40,428 bases of DNA. It comes from Elusimicrobiota bacterium. Its GTDB lineage: Bacteria > Elusimicrobiota > Elusimicrobia > UBA1565. The stretch's first letter is position 1. Each line of letters begins with the position of its first letter. Location: the NCBI GenBank assembly GCA_016218495.1, contig JACRDU010000056.1, positions 1-40,428 on the forward strand, given 5' to 3'. The notes below the pieces were generated by a model. It was not told the origin of the DNA. It ran no database searches and worked only from the letters and a program-made list of their open reading frames with translations. The position numbers were made by a program, and so were the translations under genes. Shown piece after piece: positions 1 to 6,478 of this stretch.

Positions 1-144
1 CAACACGCTCTGCGTCCGTGGAGCGTCATTGTTCTGGAATCTCAACGGACAACGGCAACAGAAACGGAGGCAAGACCCAGCAAACTACGGCAACGGACCC
101 TCAACGCTCTTCAGGCTCATTCCCGGATTGGAAAATGCTCCCCT

Positions 145-163
145 GGCCCGCTCGGGGCGGGCC
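145..163 (+). other. GC hairpin just before the first gene
   Basis: A perfect 7-bp stem (GGCCCGC/GCGGGCC) with a 5-nt loop lies 8 nt before the purine-rich ribosome binding site of the rhomboid-like gene. It could end transcription from an upstream gene or shape the leader. No T-tract follows, so it is not a convincing intrinsic terminator. Positions 1-144 show no gene that I can support. Confidence 0.4.
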
Positions 164-179
164 TGCTATAAAGGGAAGG

Positions 180-2075
180 ATGTTCCTGCCCATCCCCTAC
201 ATGGACGACAACCCCCTGGAGGGGGACAAGGCGCCCGTCCTGGCGCTGATGATAGCCAACGCCTGCGCGGCCGTGTTCTGGAAGCCGGAATGGTACGCCG
301 CCCTGGGCTTCGTGCCGGCTGCGCCGCACTGGTGGACCTTCCTCACCGCGCAGTTCCTGCATATCGGCGGGCTCCATCTGTGCGCGGCCATGTGGCTGCT
401 ATGGCTCTTCGGCGACAACGTGTCGAAATACCTGGGCTGGCGCTTCTGGCCGCTGTACTTCCTCTGCGGCGCCGCTGGTTTCGGGGCCCATTGGGCGCTC
501 AACCCGGGCTCGGCCGTCCCGGTGGTGGGCTCGGGCGGGGGCGTGGCGGGGGTGGCGGCCGCCTATGTCGTCTTCTTCCCGAAGGCGCGCCTGCGCTGCC
601 TCTTCCTGGCCCGCCGTTCGCGCGGCACCTTCTCGATCAGCGCGTTGTTCTTCGGGCTCATCGTCCTGGCGGCCAGCGTCCTGTTCATGGCGGGAACCCC
701 CGACTGGGGGCTTGCGTGGTCGGCTCAGGCCGGCGGGCTGGTGGCCGGCCTGGCCGCGGCGGCGGCGCTGCTGCGTCCGGCCGGCACGGGCGGGACGGCG
801 GTCGCGCTCTCCGGAGGGGCCGGGGTCCGGCCGCTGGCGGGCGTGGCCACCGTCGGAGCCGGGGCGGCGATCGAGGCCGCCATCCGGGAGGGCCGCGACT
901 CGGACGCTCTAGACGCCTTCGCCGCGGCCCTGCGGCGCAACCCCGCCTTCGAGCTGTCCGCTCCGGCCCAACTCTGGGCCGCCGACCGCCTGGCCCGGGC
1001 CGGCCACCCGCACATGGCGCGCAGCGCGCTCGAGCGCTTCCTCGCCAGGCATCCCCAGGACCCCAACCTGCCGCATGCGCTGAGCCTGCTGGGGTTCGTC
1101 CATCAGAACTTCCTGGGAGACCTGGATTCGGCGCTGGCGGCCTGGCGGCGGGCCCTGTCCCACCCCGCCGCTTCGGGGGCCCTCCTCAAGGACCTGGACG
1201 CGCGCATCAAGCCTGCCGAGGCCCGGCTCAAGCGCACCTTCACGGAGGCCCCGCGCGAGGACCTTACCTATGCCGTCGTGATGGAGGGCGGCGCGCCTCC
1301 GTCCCAGGACCAGGCCCGCATCATCGCGGAGTCCTCCGGCGACACGCCTGAGCATGTCGTCGAGCGGCTCAAGAAGGTCCCGGGTTTCGTGCTGCGCTGG
1401 GTGAGCGTCCGGGAGGCCTGGGACCTTTCCGAGAAGCTGGAGGCGGCGGGCTTCCCGGTCGTCGTCGTCGCGGAGCCCTCCCTGCTCAAGCTGGCCCCGC
1501 CCGAGGCCTCCGGGCCTCCGGAGGCGTCCTCCAACGGCCTGCGCCTGCGCCTGTCGGGGGGGCTGGAGGCGATGCTCCCCTGGGACGACTGCCTGTTCAT
1601 CGCCGCCGGCGCGGTGGGCTTCCCGAAATCATCCGAGAAGCAGCGCGGCCTCTTCGAATTGTCCGACCTGGACGCGGTGTTCCTGGGCCCCCGGTTCCGC
1701 CGCCGTCGGCGCGGCTGGGGTCTGGGGTCGATGGCCTTCGAGAAGCGCTACGGCTCCCTCGGTCATGCGCCGGAGCGGGAGTACGAGACCTCGCTCGTCC
1801 ACCTCCCCGTCCTGGAGCTGCTGCGGCGGGACGGCGGGCGCTACCGTTGGACCCCGAGCGAGGACCTCCAGGTCGATGAGGGGAGGCTGCAGGTCTACTT
1901 CGACGCGCTCCAGGAGCTGCTGACGGCCGCGCCGGGCATCCCGGTCGAACGCGGCGCGCTGGCGGCCTTCGAGCGCGCCTTCCCGGAGGGCAGCGTGTTC
2001 CCCTCGGTGGCGGAGTGGGACGCCCACCTGTTCTGGCAGGCCCAGCTGGCCGCGCTCAAGCGGGGCTCGGCCTGA
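180..2075 (+). CDS. Rhomboid-like pseudoprotease with TPR-like and L7/L12-like domains
   Basis: This 631-residue protein has a six-helix rhomboid-type membrane domain at residues ~15-200. The family landmarks are recognisable, but all three active-site positions are changed. The HLxxN helix reads HLCAAM, so Asn becomes Ala70. The GxSG motif reads GSGG, so the Ser position is Gly119. The AHxGG motif reads AQAGG, so His becomes Gln183. It should therefore bind or scaffold membrane proteins rather than cleave them (inference). Residues ~225-345 look like TPR helices. Residues ~362-432 resemble the ribosomal L7/L12 C-terminal fold, and 450-631 are unassigned. I chose the ATG at 180 because AAGGGAAGG stands directly before it and the rhomboid domain begins right after; an in-frame ATG at 18 would add 54 low-complexity residues. 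It converges on the next gene with 2 nt between stops. Confidence 0.8.
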   Translation: MFLPIPYMDDNPLEGDKAPVLALMIANACAAVFWKPEWYAALGFVPAAPHWWTFLTAQFLHIGGLHLCAAMWLLWLFGDNVSKYLGWRFWPLYFLCGAAGFGAHWALNPGSAVPVVGSGGGVAGVAAAYVVFFPKARLRCLFLARRSRGTFSISALFFGLIVLAASVLFMAGTPDWGLAWSAQAGGLVAGLAAAAALLRPAGTGGTAVALSGGAGVRPLAGVATVGAGAAIEAAIREGRDSDALDAFAAALRRNPAFELSAPAQLWAADRLARAGHPHMARSALERFLARHPQDPNLPHALSLLGFVHQNFLGDLDSALAAWRRALSHPAASGALLKDLDARIKPAEARLKRTFTEAPREDLTYAVVMEGGAPPSQDQARIIAESSGDTPEHVVERLKKVPGFVLRWVSVREAWDLSEKLEAAGFPVVVVAEPSLLKLAPPEASGPPEASSNGLRLRLSGGLEAMLPWDDCLFIAAGAVGFPKSSEKQRGLFELSDLDAVFLGPRFRRRRRGWGLGSMAFEKRYGSLGHAPEREYETSLVHLPVLELLRRDGGRYRWTPSEDLQVDEGRLQVYFDALQELLTAAPGIPVERGALAAFERAFPEGSVFPSVAEWDAHLFWQAQLAALKRGSA

Positions 2076-2077
2076 GC

Positions 2078-2500
2078 CTACTGGAGGCCGCCTTCCACGG
2101 CGTCGGCCACCATCGCGGAGAGCTTCGCCGCGGGAGAGGCGCTCAGGTTCGACCAGATCTCGCGTCTGAGCTTGGCGCCGAGCTGGCGCTCGAAGAGCGT
2201 GCGCTTGGACTTCGTGTCCTCGAGGACGACCTGGAGCTGGAGCTCGGTGAGCCCGCCGGCCGTCCCGGTTGGGGTGGCGGTGATGGACAGGGTCAGCTCG
2301 TCGGACAGGCTGGTCAGGGCGTGGGCGCTGGTGCCGTCCTGGCAGAGGATGCTCTCCTCGTACGACCTGCCGGCGTAGAACAGCTTGACCGAGACCGCGA
2401 ACTGGCCGGCGACCTTGGCGGGCGGCGGGGGCGTCTTCTCCTCCTCGGCGGCGAAGGCGGGCGCGGCGGCGAGCAGGACGGCGGCGAGCAGGGTCTTCAT
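2078..2500 (-). CDS. Secreted protein of unknown function
   Basis: A 140-residue protein starting MKTLLAAVLLAAAPAFA, a clear signal peptide with an AxA cleavage site, followed by a short acidic and Pro-rich linker and one small mixed domain (~110 residues). I recognise no family. The central part alternates hydrophobic and polar residues as in a beta sandwich, and a single Cys lies near the middle, so exported and probably periplasmic is the most that can be said. The start at 2500 is set by TGGAGG about 5 nt upstream; an in-frame ATG at 2521 would put seven residues before the signal peptide. Divergent from the esterase gene. Confidence 0.7.
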   Translation of the reverse strand: MKTLLAAVLLAAAPAFAAEEEKTPPPPAKVAGQFAVSVKLFYAGRSYEESILCQDGTSAHALTSLSDELTLSITATPTGTAGGLTELQLQVVLEDTKSKRTLFERQLGAKLRREIWSNLSASPAAKLSAMVADAVEGGLQ

Positions 2501-2520
2501 GGGGCCTCCAGGACATGTCA

Positions 2521-2526
2521 ATCATA
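2521..2526 (-). promoter_or_regulatory. -10 element of the secreted protein gene
   Basis: TATGAT on the minus strand, 20 nt before the ATG at 2500, leaves room for the GGAGG site in a short leader. I see no good -35. Confidence 0.35.
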
Positions 2527-2557
2527 GCCGGATGACGCTTGTCGCGCCAGACCTTGA

Positions 2558-2563
2558 TAGAAT
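2558..2563 (+). promoter_or_regulatory. -10-like element next to the esterase start
   Basis: TAGAAT ends 7 nt before the ATG at 2571 and no Shine-Dalgarno lies between, so the transcript would begin at or very near the start codon. No -35 at good spacing. Confidence 0.4.
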
Positions 2564-2570
2564 CAGTGGC

Positions 2571-3269
2571 ATGAAAAGCCTCGCACAGCCCCGCGTCGTC
2601 CGGTTCGGTCCGCTCGAGGCCGTCGAGTTCCCGGCCTCCGAGGCGGCTCCGGTCGTCGTCTGCATGCACGGCTACGGGGCCGACATGCGCGACCTGGCCG
2701 CCTTCGCCCTGGAGCTCGACCTCTGTGCCCCGCTGCGCTGGTACTTCCCGAACGGCCCGCTGGAGCTGCCCTGGGGCGGGCGGGCCTGGTTCCCCATAAG
2801 CGCGGACCGCCTCGCCGCCTACGAGCGGGGGGAGGGGGCCTTCGACCTTTCCTCTATAAGGCCCGAGGGGATGGACGAGGCCCGGGACGCCGTCCTCGCG
2901 ACCGTGAAGGACCTGGGCGTGCCTTGGGACAGGCTCATCATCGGCGGGTTTTCCCAGGGCGCCATGCTGTCGGTGGAGCTGGCCCTGGCCGCGCCCGAGC
3001 CGCCGCGCGGCGTCTTCCTGATGTCGGGGAACCTGGTCGACGCGGCGGGGCTCTCGGCGCGGGCGGCCGCGCGCAAAGGCCTGCGCTTCTTCCAGAGCCA
3101 CGGCACCCTCGACCCCGTGCTGGGCTACGACGGCGCGGTGAAGCTCAACGCCGCGCTCAACGCCGCGGGCTGGGAGGGGGAGCTCCTCTCCTTCGAAGGA
3201 CCCCACGCCGTGCCGCGCGAGGTCCTGGAAGGCCTCGGCGCCTACCTCGACCCCCTGCTCACATCCTAG
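2571..3269 (+). CDS. Alpha/beta hydrolase, carboxylesterase/phospholipase family
   Basis: A 232-residue cytosolic serine esterase of the Abhydrolase_2 type (YpfH/carboxylesterase-like), which hydrolyses carboxyl or thioester bonds of small or lipid substrates. The catalytic machinery is complete: the oxyanion-loop motif HGYGAD near residue 33, the nucleophile Ser128 in GGFSQG, Asp181 in GTLDPV and His212 in GPHAV. Length is normal for the family and there is no signal peptide. The ATG at 2571 is preferred over upstream in-frame codons because homologous sequence begins there and the opposite-strand promoter region lies before it. The substrate cannot be read from sequence. Confidence 0.88.
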   Translation: MKSLAQPRVVRFGPLEAVEFPASEAAPVVVCMHGYGADMRDLAAFALELDLCAPLRWYFPNGPLELPWGGRAWFPISADRLAAYERGEGAFDLSSIRPEGMDEARDAVLATVKDLGVPWDRLIIGGFSQGAMLSVELALAAPEPPRGVFLMSGNLVDAAGLSARAAARKGLRFFQSHGTLDPVLGYDGAVKLNAALNAAGWEGELLSFEGPHAVPREVLEGLGAYLDPLLTS

Positions 3270-3329
3270 GCCCGGGGCCCTATGCGCGGCTGGGCCTTAC
3301 GAGCGTGGTCAATGACCTCCCTTGGCTGG

Positions 3330-3335
3330 TAACCT
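3330..3335 (+). promoter_or_regulatory. -10-like element next to an HExxH gene start
   Basis: TAACCT ends 6 nt before the ATG at 3342 with no Shine-Dalgarno between. Same geometry as other starts in the window; no clear -35. Confidence 0.3.
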
Positions 3336-3341
3336 CCTCGG

Positions 3342-4208
3342 ATGACCGTCTTAGCCGCCGCCCTGGCCCTGGCCATCCCCGCCGGAGCCCAGGGCTTCTC
3401 CGAGGGCATGACCGTCGAGGACATGGCTTCCGGCCTCAAGGAGGCCGAGTCCCTGCTCAAGCAGAAGGAGGGGGCGCTCAAGCGCGCCGGCATCCTCCTG
3501 CCCAGCGCCTCGGTGGCGGGCGAGACGGCCCGGGTGGCGGACCTGGCCGAGTCCGTGCGCGACGGGCGCCCGCCCAAGGCCCCGCCGGCCGACGAGCGCC
3601 TCGGCTTCGGTTCCCGGGCCCCGGGAGCGGCCCTCGACCAGCTGGCCGGCTCGCCCGGCGCCAAGGCCCGCCGCCCCGGCGACGTCCCCGCCGGGCCTCT
3701 CAACGCCGAGCGCCCCCTCACCGACGACGAGCTCATGTCCCTGCGCATCGACCGCATCGCCGAGAAGAAGGTCCATACCGAGACGGCGCGCGAGGCCTTC
3801 AAGCGCATGCTATGGACGGCCTACAAGGCCCCCGTCGGGGCGGGCAGCACCGACGAGGTGAAGGGCCTGCTGGCCTTCCTGAAGGCCCAGCTCGACGAGA
3901 AAGTCGAGGGCGCCGACATCTGGCCGCTGTATTGGGACTCCGAGATGGCGCCCAACATCCTGGCCACCTACAGCGGCGTCATCAAGGTGGGGCCCAGCTT
4001 CTCCAAGCTCGGGCCCTTGGGCAAGATGACGGTGCTGTTCCACGAGATGATGCACGGCCACGACGACGGCGGCGACCACTCCGCCATCGAGGTCAACCGC
4101 ATGTCGGGCAAGTACGACTACAGCCCGAAGCACCCGGTGCCGGCCATGCAGAACGCCGCCGAGATGCTGGCCTACACCGACATGGCGAAGTGGGTCGAAG
4201 CCCTATAA
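3342..4208 (+). CDS. Secreted orphan metallopeptidase-like protein (HExxH)
   Basis: A 288-residue protein with a signal peptide (residues 1-16, ending AGA) and a long Ala/Pro-rich, partly helical region to ~125. The compact C-terminal domain carries HEMMH at 234-238 followed by EMLAYT at 274-279. The HExxH helix plus a downstream Glu is the gluzincin pattern, so Glu274 is a likely third zinc ligand (inference). I cannot assign a named peptidase family. The membrane-anchored protein at 9708-10784 shows the same HExxH...E(M/L)xAY arrangement and may be a distant relative. The downstream exporter starts 9 nt after the stop, so the two may be co-transcribed, although a -10-like hexamer overlaps this stop codon. 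Confidence 0.7.
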   Translation: MTVLAAALALAIPAGAQGFSEGMTVEDMASGLKEAESLLKQKEGALKRAGILLPSASVAGETARVADLAESVRDGRPPKAPPADERLGFGSRAPGAALDQLAGSPGAKARRPGDVPAGPLNAERPLTDDELMSLRIDRIAEKKVHTETAREAFKRMLWTAYKAPVGAGSTDEVKGLLAFLKAQLDEKVEGADIWPLYWDSEMAPNILATYSGVIKVGPSFSKLGPLGKMTVLFHEMMHGHDDGGDHSAIEVNRMSGKYDYSPKHPVPAMQNAAEMLAYTDMAKWVEAL

Positions 4209-4209
4209 G
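4204..4209 (+). promoter_or_regulatory. -10-like element overlapping the upstream stop
   Basis: TATAAG, 8 nt before the GTG at 4218, overlaps the TAA of the preceding gene. AAAGGA abuts the GTG too closely for normal Shine-Dalgarno spacing. Confidence 0.35.
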
Positions 4210-4217
4210 ATAAAGGA

Positions 4218-4991
4218 GTGGAAGGCTTCTCGGCGCTCCAGCTCGGAGTCCTGGCCGTGCTCGTCTATCTGGCCGGCCTGCTCGACGCCTTGGCCGGCGG
4301 CGGCGGCCTCATCACCCTCCCCGCCTACCTGGCCGTAGGCCTCCCGCCCGGGCTCGTGTTGGGCACGAACAAGTGCGCGTCGAGCATCGGCACGACGGCC
4401 GCCGTCTTCCGCTACTTCCGGACCCTCGAGCTCGACTGGCGGCCGGTGCCGCCGATGGTGCTCGCCGCCCTGTTCGGTTCGGCGGCGGGGGCGGGCCTGG
4501 CCCTGCTCCTCGACCCGTGCTGGATCCGTCCGCTGATGCTGGCCATCCTCCCGGCCGTGGCCTGGTCGGTCCTTGCCAAGCACCACTTCGGGCTGGGCGA
4601 CCGCTCCGGTGAGCTGTCGCCGCGCAGCCTCATGCTGCGTTCGCTGGGCGTCGCCCTGCCGGTGGGGACCTACGACGGCTTCTTCGGCCCCGGCACCGGG
4701 ACCTTCCTGGCCCTGGGGCTGGCGCGCTTCTGCCGCTACGACCTGATGCGCTCGACGGGCTACGCCAAGGCCCTGAACCTGGCCTCCAACGTGGCGGCGC
4801 TGGTCTCCTTTCTGGCGGCGGGCCGCGTCCATGTCGGCCTCGGCGTCCTGATGGGCGTGGTCAGCGTCTTCGGCAACCTCACCGGCAGCAACCTCGGCCT
4901 CAAGCGCGGCGCCGCCGTCATCCGGCCCGCCATCGCGCTCATCTGCGCGGGGCTCTTCCTCAAGATCGCCTTCGACCTCGTGCGCGGCTGA
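4218..4991 (+). CDS. TauE/SafE (TSUP) family membrane exporter
   Basis: A 257-residue polytopic inner-membrane protein with about eight hydrophobic segments. The family hallmark is present in both halves: an N-terminal loop LLDALAGGGGLITLP and a second-half repeat VGTYDGFFGPGTGTFLAL. TSUP proteins move organosulfur compounds, sulfite or other small anions across the membrane; the substrate here is unknown. The start is GTG at 4218, since the first membrane helix begins within ten residues and the upstream stop is only 9 nt away. No sulfur-metabolism gene is nearby to hint at a substrate. Confidence 0.88.
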   Translation: MEGFSALQLGVLAVLVYLAGLLDALAGGGGLITLPAYLAVGLPPGLVLGTNKCASSIGTTAAVFRYFRTLELDWRPVPPMVLAALFGSAAGAGLALLLDPCWIRPLMLAILPAVAWSVLAKHHFGLGDRSGELSPRSLMLRSLGVALPVGTYDGFFGPGTGTFLALGLARFCRYDLMRSTGYAKALNLASNVAALVSFLAAGRVHVGLGVLMGVVSVFGNLTGSNLGLKRGAAVIRPAIALICAGLFLKIAFDLVRG

Positions 4992-5017
4992 GCCGGACGG
5001 CCTCCGTCGGAGCAAAG

Positions 5018-5035
5018 CCAACAACCTAGGTCCTT
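5018..5035 (+). repeat. 18-bp repeat, copy A (CCAACAACCTAGGTCCTT)
   Basis: Identical to 8219-8236. Both copies lie in the intergenic region before a gene for a signal-peptide protein. The sequence is mixed AT/GC in a GC-rich genome, so an exact second copy is unlikely by chance. The 3' end of copy A enters the first stem of the structured leader described next. Confidence 0.6.
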
Positions 5036-5140
5036 CGTCTCAATTTGGATTGGGCCCTTCGAGCCTTACGGGTAGGACCTTCGGGAGCAAGAATAGACCG
5101 AAGGGCCTAGGAGGGGTCCAGGTCCTTCAGAGACGGGGGG
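5031..5140 (+). ncRNA. Candidate structured leader RNA before the subtilase gene
   Basis: Two nested long-range helices can be drawn by hand. The outer one pairs 5031-5041 with 5130-5140 (11 pairs, some G-U). The inner one pairs 5050-5061 with 5099-5110 (12 pairs including two G-U, with GCCCTTCG against CGAAGGGC as its core). A CC-TTCG-GG tetraloop hairpin lies inside. The structure ends 2 nt before the GGAGGAG ribosome binding site at 5143-5149, placed to influence translation. I do not recognise a known riboswitch class. The folding is inferred, not computed. Confidence 0.45.
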
Positions 5141-5151
5141 ATGGAGGAGTG

Positions 5152-6399
5152 ATGATGATCCCGAGGTGGTCGAAGGTCTTCCTGGCGGCGGTGCTCATGG
5201 CCGCGGCCGGTGCCGCGAAGGCGGCGTCCAACGAAGTCTCGAAAGTCATCCTCTTCGACCCCGGCGTGTCCGCCGAACAGCGCGTGGCGGCCGTGGAGCG
5301 CTCCGGCGGCAAGGTCGTACGCCAGCTGGCCCTGGTGGACGGCGTCGAGGCCGTGTTCCCGGCTTTCCAGCTGGCCAGCTTGAAGGGCCCCGCCCTGGCC
5401 AAGGGCCGCTCCGGCATCAAGGCCATCGAGCTCAACGAGAAGCGCAACTGGCTGGTGGTCGCGGCCCCCTCGTTCGGCGCGATGCCTTCCATCGGCGACT
5501 TCCTCAAGAGGGGCGCGGCTCCGGCCCCCTCCGTCGGCCCCGGCACGGCGAAGGCCGACGCGGCCGCCGACCCCCGCCCCTGGGGCGTGCAGCGCGTGGG
5601 CGCCCAGGCGGCCTGGGGGCGCACGATGGGCGCGGGGGTGCGCGTCGCCGTGCTCGACACCGGCATCGACGCCACCCACCCGGCGCTGAAGGCCAACTAT
5701 AAGGGAGGCTTCAACTCCGCCGCGGAGGGCGGCGACGTGAAGGACGGCCACGGGCACGGCACGCACGTGGCGGGCACCATCGCGGCGGGCTCCAAGGACA
5801 TCGTCGGCGTGGCGCCGCAGGCCTCGCTGTACGCGGTGAAGGTCCTCGACGACGAGGGCAACGGCACCTACGCCAGCATCATCAAGGGGCTGGAGTGGGC
5901 GGTCGAGAACCGCATGCAGGTCGTCAACATGAGCCTGGGCGGTCCGGCCAGCGAGGCGCTCGAGGCCGCGGTCAAGAAGACCCTGGCGGCGGGCGTGGTC
6001 ATCGTGGCCGCGGCCGGCACCGACCCCGAGGCCCCGGTCTCGGCCCCGGCGCTCTACGACGGGGTCATCGCCGTCAGCGCCAGCGCCAAGGACGACTCCC
6101 TGGCGTTCTTCTCGACGACCGGCCCCGAGGTGGACTTCATCGCCCCGGGCCACCAGGTCACCTCGACCTGGCCGGGCGGCGGCACCAACAGCATCTCCGG
6201 CACCTCGATGGCCACCCCGCACGTGGCCGGCCTGGCCGTCCTGGCGGTGGCCATGGGCCACCGCGGCCCCGCCGGGGTCACCGCCGCGCTCCAGCGCGCG
6301 TCCAAGCCCATCGCCGGCCTCAAGCCCGAGCAGCAGGGCAGCGGGATGATCGACGCCGGCGCGCTGCGCCCGGCGGCCGTGAACATCGCGATGCGCTAG
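5152..6399 (+). CDS. Secreted subtilisin-like serine peptidase (S8) with I9-like propeptide
   Basis: A 415-residue exported protease with a signal peptide to ~residue 24, an inhibitor-I9-like propeptide (~28-100), a linker, then the subtilase domain (~145-405). The catalytic triad is intact: Asp169 in VLDTGID, His202 in GHGTHVAG and Ser352 in GTSMATPHVAG. The oxyanion-hole residue is unusual: where subtilisins have AAGN, this protein has AAGT (Thr290). That may lower or alter activity. GGAGGAG at 5143-5149 sets the start; ATG 5152 and ATG 5155 are adjacent alternatives. The gene sits alone between a structured leader and a strong terminator, so it is probably monocistronic. Confidence 0.92.
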   Translation: MMIPRWSKVFLAAVLMAAAGAAKAASNEVSKVILFDPGVSAEQRVAAVERSGGKVVRQLALVDGVEAVFPAFQLASLKGPALAKGRSGIKAIELNEKRNWLVVAAPSFGAMPSIGDFLKRGAAPAPSVGPGTAKADAAADPRPWGVQRVGAQAAWGRTMGAGVRVAVLDTGIDATHPALKANYKGGFNSAAEGGDVKDGHGHGTHVAGTIAAGSKDIVGVAPQASLYAVKVLDDEGNGTYASIIKGLEWAVENRMQVVNMSLGGPASEALEAAVKKTLAAGVVIVAAAGTDPEAPVSAPALYDGVIAVSASAKDDSLAFFSTTGPEVDFIAPGHQVTSTWPGGGTNSISGTSMATPHVAGLAVLAVAMGHRGPAGVTAALQRASKPIAGLKPEQQGSGMIDAGALRPAAVNIAMR

Positions 6400-6418
6400 G
6401 TCCGCGCCGCGCGCAATG

Positions 6419-6447
6419 GGACGGCCCTCCGATAAGGAGGGCCGTCC
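6419..6447 (+). terminator. Intrinsic terminator after the subtilase gene
   Basis: A perfect 12-bp stem (GGACGGCCCTCC/GGAGGGCCGTCC) with loop GATAA, followed by a short T-containing tail (TGTTT), lies 19 nt after the subtilase stop. It is the clearest terminator in the window. It rules out the in-frame ATG at 6416 as the start of the next gene. Confidence 0.75.
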
Positions 6448-6457
6448 TGTTTGGGCG

Positions 6458-6466
6458 TGGTATAAT
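6458..6466 (+). promoter_or_regulatory. Extended -10 promoter (TGG-TATAAT) of the SDR gene
   Basis: A consensus TATAAT at 6461-6466 is preceded by an extended TGn motif. It starts 13 nt after the terminator stem and ends 12 nt before the ATG at 6479. The transcript would have almost no leader. The -35 position falls inside the terminator stem, consistent with an extended -10 promoter. Confidence 0.65.
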
Positions 6467-6478
6467 GGTTCCTCGACG

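Noticed and set aside
1629-3206. Long minus-strand reading frame of 525 codons across the rhomboid-like and esterase genes
   Set aside because: It spans two well-supported genes in the antisense direction and its translation is Arg/Gly/Pro-rich without domains; an artefact of high GC.
4992-5012. Intrinsic terminator after the TauE/SafE gene (GACGG/CCGTC)
   Set aside because: Only 5 bp with a 3-nt loop and no T-tract.
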